From: Anisakis pegreffii
Taxonomy: Eukaryota > Nematoda > Chromadorea > Rhabditida > Anisakidae
Direction of reading: 5' to 3'
NCBI GenBank assembly: GCA_035041965.1
Contig: JAPYMA010001261.1
Location: 100,298 to 164,297 of the forward strand
DNA length: 64,000 bases
The notes below the pieces were generated by a model. That model had not been told where the DNA came from. It worked only from the letters and a program-made list of their open reading frames with translations, and searched no databases. Shown here one piece after another: positions 59,086 to 64,000 of the stretch (its first letter is position 1; each line of letters begins with the position of its first letter). A program made the translations under genes and the position numbers.

Positions 59086-61247
59086 TGAACTGGTATTATT
59101 TTTTGAATATTTCTATTGTTCAAAGAGTTCAAAGAGAATCTATTGAGAGTTGAAATGAACAATTTCAAAAATGAAACGAAACACTCACAAGAGATAAACG
59201 AACGAATGTTGTGTGGGGATTTCTGTCGAAAGACCATGTTTAACGATCTGATGTGGTTGATTTTATAAGTAACGGTCTCAATCGAGTGCCTTTTTAATTG
59301 ATTCTATGGAAATGCTGATTTCTTGAGACTGATTCATTCTTCCAATTACGAACTCATTTCTAACTTGTCCACTATCGTAGTGATTTACCAAACTTACTGA
59401 AAACAGACAAACTCGCTGTGATTCAAGTTATGAACTTTTGATCTCATAAAAGGCAGATAAATTGAGACAACTTTAGTAATGGGCATCAAGCGTATTTCTT
59501 CGAAATCAAACATCTTTCAATTGAATTATATGCGTGATAGAGTATGACTACGGTATCGTGAAACTTTTTGGATCAATTGTTCACAGTGCAGCACTGAGGT
59601 GATCGTTTATACTCAATTGCTTTATAAGCGTATCCATGCAAATTTTTTCACAGAAATTTTCCAATAACACTGAGATGATATCTACCATAATTACAAAATG
59701 TTCAACAACAGTATTCACTTTGAAACTTGCTGAAATAATACTTACTATTAGTACGGTTCGAGGTTGTGGAAAATTTGTCGCTGATTCCAGAGTTCTGATC
59801 ATATTATGTATCTGCCTCAAGAGATCAGCAATTCGACGAAAGCATGGATATATGAAGATATCGAATGTGTTTGTAGCTGAATTGCTGCTTCTCAGAATTC
59901 AATCTTAGAAATGACTAAACTATGAGAAGTAGAGTAGAGACCAGGTGGAATTACGGAGCTTGTTGCTCACCAATCCAGATTCATTTGAGAATCGCTTCCA
60001 ACTGTGGTTCTCTATGTACTGATGAAAATAATTATTAAATAGATAACTGATTGCTGAGTGAGAATTGATGATGAGTTTTCCACAACTTTATGTTTAAACT
60101 GAACCATTCTTCTGAGGTTTCCATCTCATCATGCAAATCCTTGATTTAATGCGGGTTCAGTTCATCTAATCATCAGAAATCGTTTCATTTTTCCTACTCA
60201 ACATTAGGTGAACAACGTTTTGCATCGAGGTTGCATTGGTAAAATGTATTGACGGCAATGAATGACAGTATCATGATTTACATGTATTTCTTTCTCAACG
60301 TTTTCGAGGTTTTTAACATCAACATCGAAATGCTGCCCGTTCGCTGCATACGGATGAACGTAATGATCCGAGGTCTACACACCTCTGATTGATATATTCT
60401 ACATGCGCTTCATAGGAAAACGCATTCCCATTGCAAAAAGCAACAATGTTGACACTCGTCGAATACAATTATCAAGACAAATATGGGAAAAATCGCTCGT
60501 TTGGATAATTGCAAAAACGAATAAACTGCGAAGAGTCAACGTCTCATTGTATTGTTCTACTCACTGTGTACAACAGAGCTATCGGAATTCAGAAAATATC
60601 TACCAAAAAAAAACACCTCGCGAATTTAGTTCGAATGACGCAAACCATTTTTTTACATCCCAAATATTAACCTGAAATCAGAAAGATCGTTTTTTTTCAG
60701 AACTACACAATTGGTGCTACTTTTTGAGGGATTAATTCAACTCTTGAGAATACTTTTTACCGTCAATTAATCCTCGTTATGCCATCATCTTCAGCAACAT
60801 CCATTGAGAGCTCTTAAATTCTAGAAAACGAAAATGAAAATCTTTCACATGGTCATTATTGCTTGGAACTTGGTGGATATAACTTGATTGTCTTCATCAC
60901 ATCAGGATAATTTAATTTATTAATTGTAAATAATTTATTTAATTCTTATTTGTGCTGAAGATGTGTTCGTCATCGTACGATTGGTTGAGCCATTTCTTCG
61001 GAAATGTCATATCCTGCCGCTTGAGTGTTTTAGAATTCATTAAAACAGCGTGAAGATTTGCGTTTCCGTTATCACTCGCTCAGTTTATTCGTTTAGTAAA
61101 ACTTCATGTTATCAGCAGCTCAACAAAGAGCTTCTGATGGCCATTATGGTTTTACGTCGTGTATCGCGATTGATGTGATGATTATTCGATCAATTGGAAA
61201 TGACTGTTGAAACGTTATTATGAATATTAAAATACCTTCGCTTTCAG
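59086..61247. other. Intergenic stretch, nothing identified
   Basis: Frames at 59581-59908 (both strands) and 60403-60675 (plus) are unrecognised. I looked here for small-subunit rRNA and for the 5' half of 5.8S, upstream of the rRNA-like islands, and found neither. Confidence 0.4.
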
Positions 61248-61329
61248 CGCATGTGATCGTCATCAGGGGAACGTCAAATGGACGTTTGACGACACATTGC
61301 GACTCCGGATGGAAAACATCAACATCCGA
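61248..61329 (+). other. rRNA-like island 1, possible 5.8S 3' end
   Basis: An 82-base island lies between CTTTCAG and a perfect GTAAGTA. It contains GACACATTGCGACTCCGG, close to the conserved 3' part of animal 5.8S rRNA (usually GCACATTGCGGC). It then folds as CCGGATG with CATCCGAG. The usual 5' half of 5.8S was not found upstream. The match is short, so this rests largely on position ahead of the 28S-like island. Confidence 0.4.
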
Positions 61330-61498
61330 GTAAGTACTTCATTTCAGAAATTATTTTTATAGCAGTATTTTGGAATTTCGTTCCGATTATTGAAATAGAT
61401 ATCTGCTGCAATATGATGACGAATCTAGTAATCTCCATTATTTTGTTTTTTTTTGATAGAATTTCGTCGGCTGACTAAATGGTCACGTTGCATTTCAG

Positions 61499-61689
61499 AG
61501 AAACTTGGGCAATTAAACTAAATGCCCCATATCCATCCTCACGGCACGATGGCAAGCCGTGTTGCAAACCCCCTGACGGCCACTATTGAAGCAAAGGTCT
61601 GAAGGGGCAAACGTTACACAGGGGCCTTACAGGCCAAATTGGATGCAGTTTTTCCGTTCGCGATTGCGAATGCGGAAAAATCATTCAAC
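61499..61689 (+). other. G+C-rich structured island 2
   Basis: The island follows CATTTCAG and may end at GTTAGC. It is full of short perfect stems: GGGC with GCCC around AATTAAACTAAAT, ACGGC with GCCGT, and GGCC pairs. If the neighbours are 5.8S- and 28S-like, this would correspond to ITS2. No coding frame of note. Confidence 0.4.
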
Positions 61690-61895
61690 GTTAGCTTTTT
61701 ACTTCGATTTTCCTTTCATTTTTTTCATATTTTCATTTGATTCTCCTCTTGATGGAAATTACAACGATGATACAACACGCCATATAATTGAGAGTAATCC
61801 TGATTATTGACTTCAGCCTCCCGTATCTTTATTCATTATTACCGTTATTATCTTTCGCGAGTGTCTGATAATTTATAGTTCAAATTTCTTTGCAG

Positions 61896-62073
61896 ATTGG
61901 TTGTTTAAAAGAGGGTGATGCACAGTCTCACCCTCCTGGATATGGACAAATCGGACGAGGCATTTTCAATGGCGCGTCAGTTTTACGGCGCGCGTGGACG
62001 TGACGTATTGCCGACGGCAAAATCCAAAGAGCCGGTCGGTGGAGGGTTAAGATAGGAACCCTCTTGGATATGT
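61896..62073 (+). other. G+C-rich structured island 3
   Basis: The island is bordered by CTTTGCAG and GTAAGTA. It contains consecutive stems (AGGGTGA with TCACCCT, GGCGCG with CGCGCC-type pairs, GCCGAC-GGC, GAGGGTT with AACCCTC). It is probably another part of the spacer-like, structured transcript. Confidence 0.4.
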
Positions 62074-62226
62074 GTAAGTATTTTGGTTTTCCATGTTGAT
62101 TCCATTTTTTCTTTCATTTCATTATGACTTTACATGGAAATTATGATGTACTTTGGATGGAATATTTTCGATAATTTATTAAGAAATGATGACGACATTT
62201 ATAACTGTAGTGCTTTCATTTTGCAG

Positions 62227-62595
62227 ATCTTTGCCCATCCAATACAATGGGCAAATCGAAGCTAAGGCCACAAGCGGCCATAAAAAACTAAAGAGGATTC
62301 CCCTAGTGGCAGCGACCAAAAGGGGAAAAGCCCAGCGCTGAATCCATCGACCACTGGTCGCTTGGAATTGTAGCGTATAGGTGCGGCTGTCCGATCGTTT
62401 CAAGACGGTCGGTTGGTCGCTCCTTGGAGTAGGGTTGCGTGGGATCGCAATCCGAAGCTGGTAATAAACCTCATCTAAGGCTAAGTATGGCCACGAAGCC
62501 GATAGCAAGTACCGTGAGGAAAAGTTCCAAAGAACTTCAATCGGCCACAAGCGGCCGTTTATCATCTGGGTCACAAGCGACCCTTCAGTTAGTGA
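62227..62595 (+). rRNA. Altered large-subunit (28S) rRNA 5' region, D1
   Basis: The order of motifs matches the 5' domain of animal 28S: AAGCGG, then AACTAAAGAGGATTCCCCTA, then AAGCCCAGCGCTGAATCC, then CTTGGAGT, then CATCTAAGGCTAAGTATGG, then AAGTACCGTGAGG. Several positions that are nearly universal are changed. The loop expected as AGTAACGGCGAGTGAAA reads AGTGGCAGCGACCAAA. The usual GCGAACAAGTACC lacks four bases. The D1 loop is shortened. The downstream core expected after GAACTT is absent and replaced by two hairpins. The island follows TTTTGCAG. It is either an rDNA-derived pseudogene or a strongly divergent rRNA. I favour the pseudogene, though some stems are compensated. Confidence 0.7.
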
Positions 62596-63042
62596 TTTTT
62601 AAAAAGTATTTGCAAGTATTACTGTCTTTTTATGAATTTTATGAGTATATTTTTGAATGAAAAAATGATTTTGCTAATATTGTTTATTTTTGCTAAAATG
62701 CGATTTCTTTTTTGTTCGTGTTTTCTCGTGCTTTTTTAAAGATTTTCGTCATCAACTTGTTTTTTTTGTCATCGTCATCACATCCAAATAAAATGTTGTT
62801 GTCATCGAATTTGTTTTTTCGTCATCACATCCAAATGAAAATTTTTTGTCGCCGAATTGTGTTTTTTGAATTTTTTGACGTTTTTATTTTCTCTTTATGA
62901 TGATAGAATTTATGATGTGTAATTATTTTTTGAAGTTTTTGTGCTGTTGTTATTTTTGGTTTTTCGATTGATGTTTTTTCATGCTTTTTATATGTCAACC
63001 TAGGCCTAGGGAGATAATTGTTTTGATATTGTTTTTTGTATG

Positions 63043-63093
63043 ACTATAGGGGTGGTACCGGGTGAGCGACTACCTCTAGAAGGTAGCCATTAT
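63043..63093 (+). other. G+C-richer hairpin island in the T-rich tract
   Basis: GGTGGTACCGGGTGAGCGAC and the following CTACCTCTAGAAGGTAG form two adjacent stems (GTAGTCG-type and CTACCTTC-type). The contrast with the flanking T-rich DNA suggests a conserved RNA element, possibly an expansion-segment stem. Confidence 0.4.
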
Positions 63094-63579
63094 TATTAGT
63101 ATTTTATTGCTGTAATTATTGTGAATGTTTTTTGATGTTTTTTATCGAGGTGTTTTACTTATTATAATGTTCCATATATTTTGTTTAGGGTTAATATGTT
63201 TTTTTGTTATGTTGATAATGTTAGGTTGTGATTATGTTTTTTCTTTATTTTGATAAAGAATTTTGCTGGTACTTTTGACGTTTTGTGGTATTTGCGCGCA
63301 TTGTTTTGTTATGTTTTGCATTATTATTATGATGTTTATTATGATGATTTACTATTATGATTTATTATTATTTATTATGATGTTTCCTAGTGTTTTTTGT
63401 TTGTGTTGCACTCAATGTTTATGTGTTTGTTTTTTTAATGTTTATTTTTATGTTTATGTTTATTTATGTTTATTATATTTGTGTGGTTATTTTATGAGTT
63501 CAGTACTCTTGCGACGTTATTTTGTATGTTGTGTTTATTGTGTTGTGTAATCGTTGTGTGTTATTATTTATAATAACAC

Positions 63580-63658
63580 GCATTTGCTGGAGGGCTGGCC
63601 GGAGGGTGGTGGGTGGGACAGTTGAGCCGGCCAACTGACGAGTATTGTGGAAAATACT
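63580..63658 (+). other. Second G+C-rich hairpin island
   Basis: GGCCGG pairs with CCGGCC across GAGGGTGGTGGGTGGGACAG, and GAGTATT pairs with AATACTC directly after. The rRNA-like signal may continue here as structured islands separated by T-rich sequence. Confidence 0.4.
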
Positions 63659-64000
63659 CATATTTTTTTGATGTTTTATTTATTATTATGTTCAATATAT
63701 TTTATATTCATTATGTTTGTTTTTTTGATGTTCCATACGATTTTTAATGTTTTAATGTTTTTTTAATGGTTAATGTTTTCTTAATGTTATTAATGTTAAT
63801 TTAATGTTAATGTTTTTTTAAATATTACTTCATTATGTTTTTTAAATGTTTTGATGTTTTTTGAATGTTTAATGTTTATGTTTTCATTACTATTTTACTA
63901 TATTTTATTGTTTTATTTATTGTGATTATTTTGAAATAAGAGATAATGTTCTATTATTTTATTAAATTTACTAATAATTATTACTAATTTATAATATTTT

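Larger units (their letters stand above)
62596..64000. other. T-rich low-complexity tract
   Basis: The plus strand is dominated by T runs, GTTTTTT, TTTAATG and TTATTATG words, unlike the rest of the window. Apart from the two small islands listed separately it carries no gene. The long frames across it are products of base composition. It continues to the window edge. Confidence 0.8.

Noticed and set aside
62179..62574. A 131-codon minus-strand frame
   Set aside because: It is the antisense of the 28S-like island; the conserved signal is the RNA sequence, not the protein.
63043..63658. tRNA genes in the structured islands and elsewhere
   Set aside because: No A-box and B-box pair with a GTTCGA-type arm and a complete cloverleaf could be found in the window.

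Overview
The window looks like an animal nuclear genome, most likely a nematode. It is A+T-rich, and its genes are split into small exons. The 3' splice sites are uniform (TTTCAG or TTGCAG) and the donors are loose. The recognisable products are animal families: LC8-type dynein light chains, a rhodopsin-family peptide receptor of the invertebrate FMRFamide-like kind, and an organic-anion transporter (OATP/SLCO) with its Kazal-like loop. The species cannot be named from the sequence. I assembled all gene models by hand, joining exons so that reading phase and family motifs stay continuous. No transcript or database evidence was available.

Layout. 1-10.7 kb: no firm gene; decayed coding-like frames at about 4.7-6.9 kb. 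10.7-13.6 kb: a five-exon gene for one protein with four tandem LC8 domains. 15.3-17.1 kb: a second LC8 gene with a long proline/glutamate/glutamine-rich N-terminal tail built partly from eight 24-bp repeats. 18.9-24.3 kb, minus strand: a complete nine-exon seven-transmembrane receptor gene. 24.5-46.6 kb: mostly non-coding, with a few unplaced coding-like frames, one BTB-like, and small repeats. 46.65-58.8 kb: an 18-exon OATP-type transporter whose introns carry two inverted copies of a transposon-like element. 58.8-61.2 kb: simple repeats and nothing identified. 61.2-64 kb: a mosaic of G+C-rich islands in T-rich DNA. One island is a clear but altered copy of the 5' part (D1 region) of the large-subunit rRNA, an upstream one resembles the 3' end of 5.8S, and the islands are bordered by spliceosomal-type AG and GT sites.

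The strongest candidates for something undescribed are the four-domain LC8 fusion, with the same phase-2 intron in every domain and one abnormal splice acceptor, and the rRNA-like mosaic interrupted by intron-like T-rich segments. The two LC8 genes are tandem neighbours and probably arose by local duplication. The receptor and transporter appear functionally unrelated to them.
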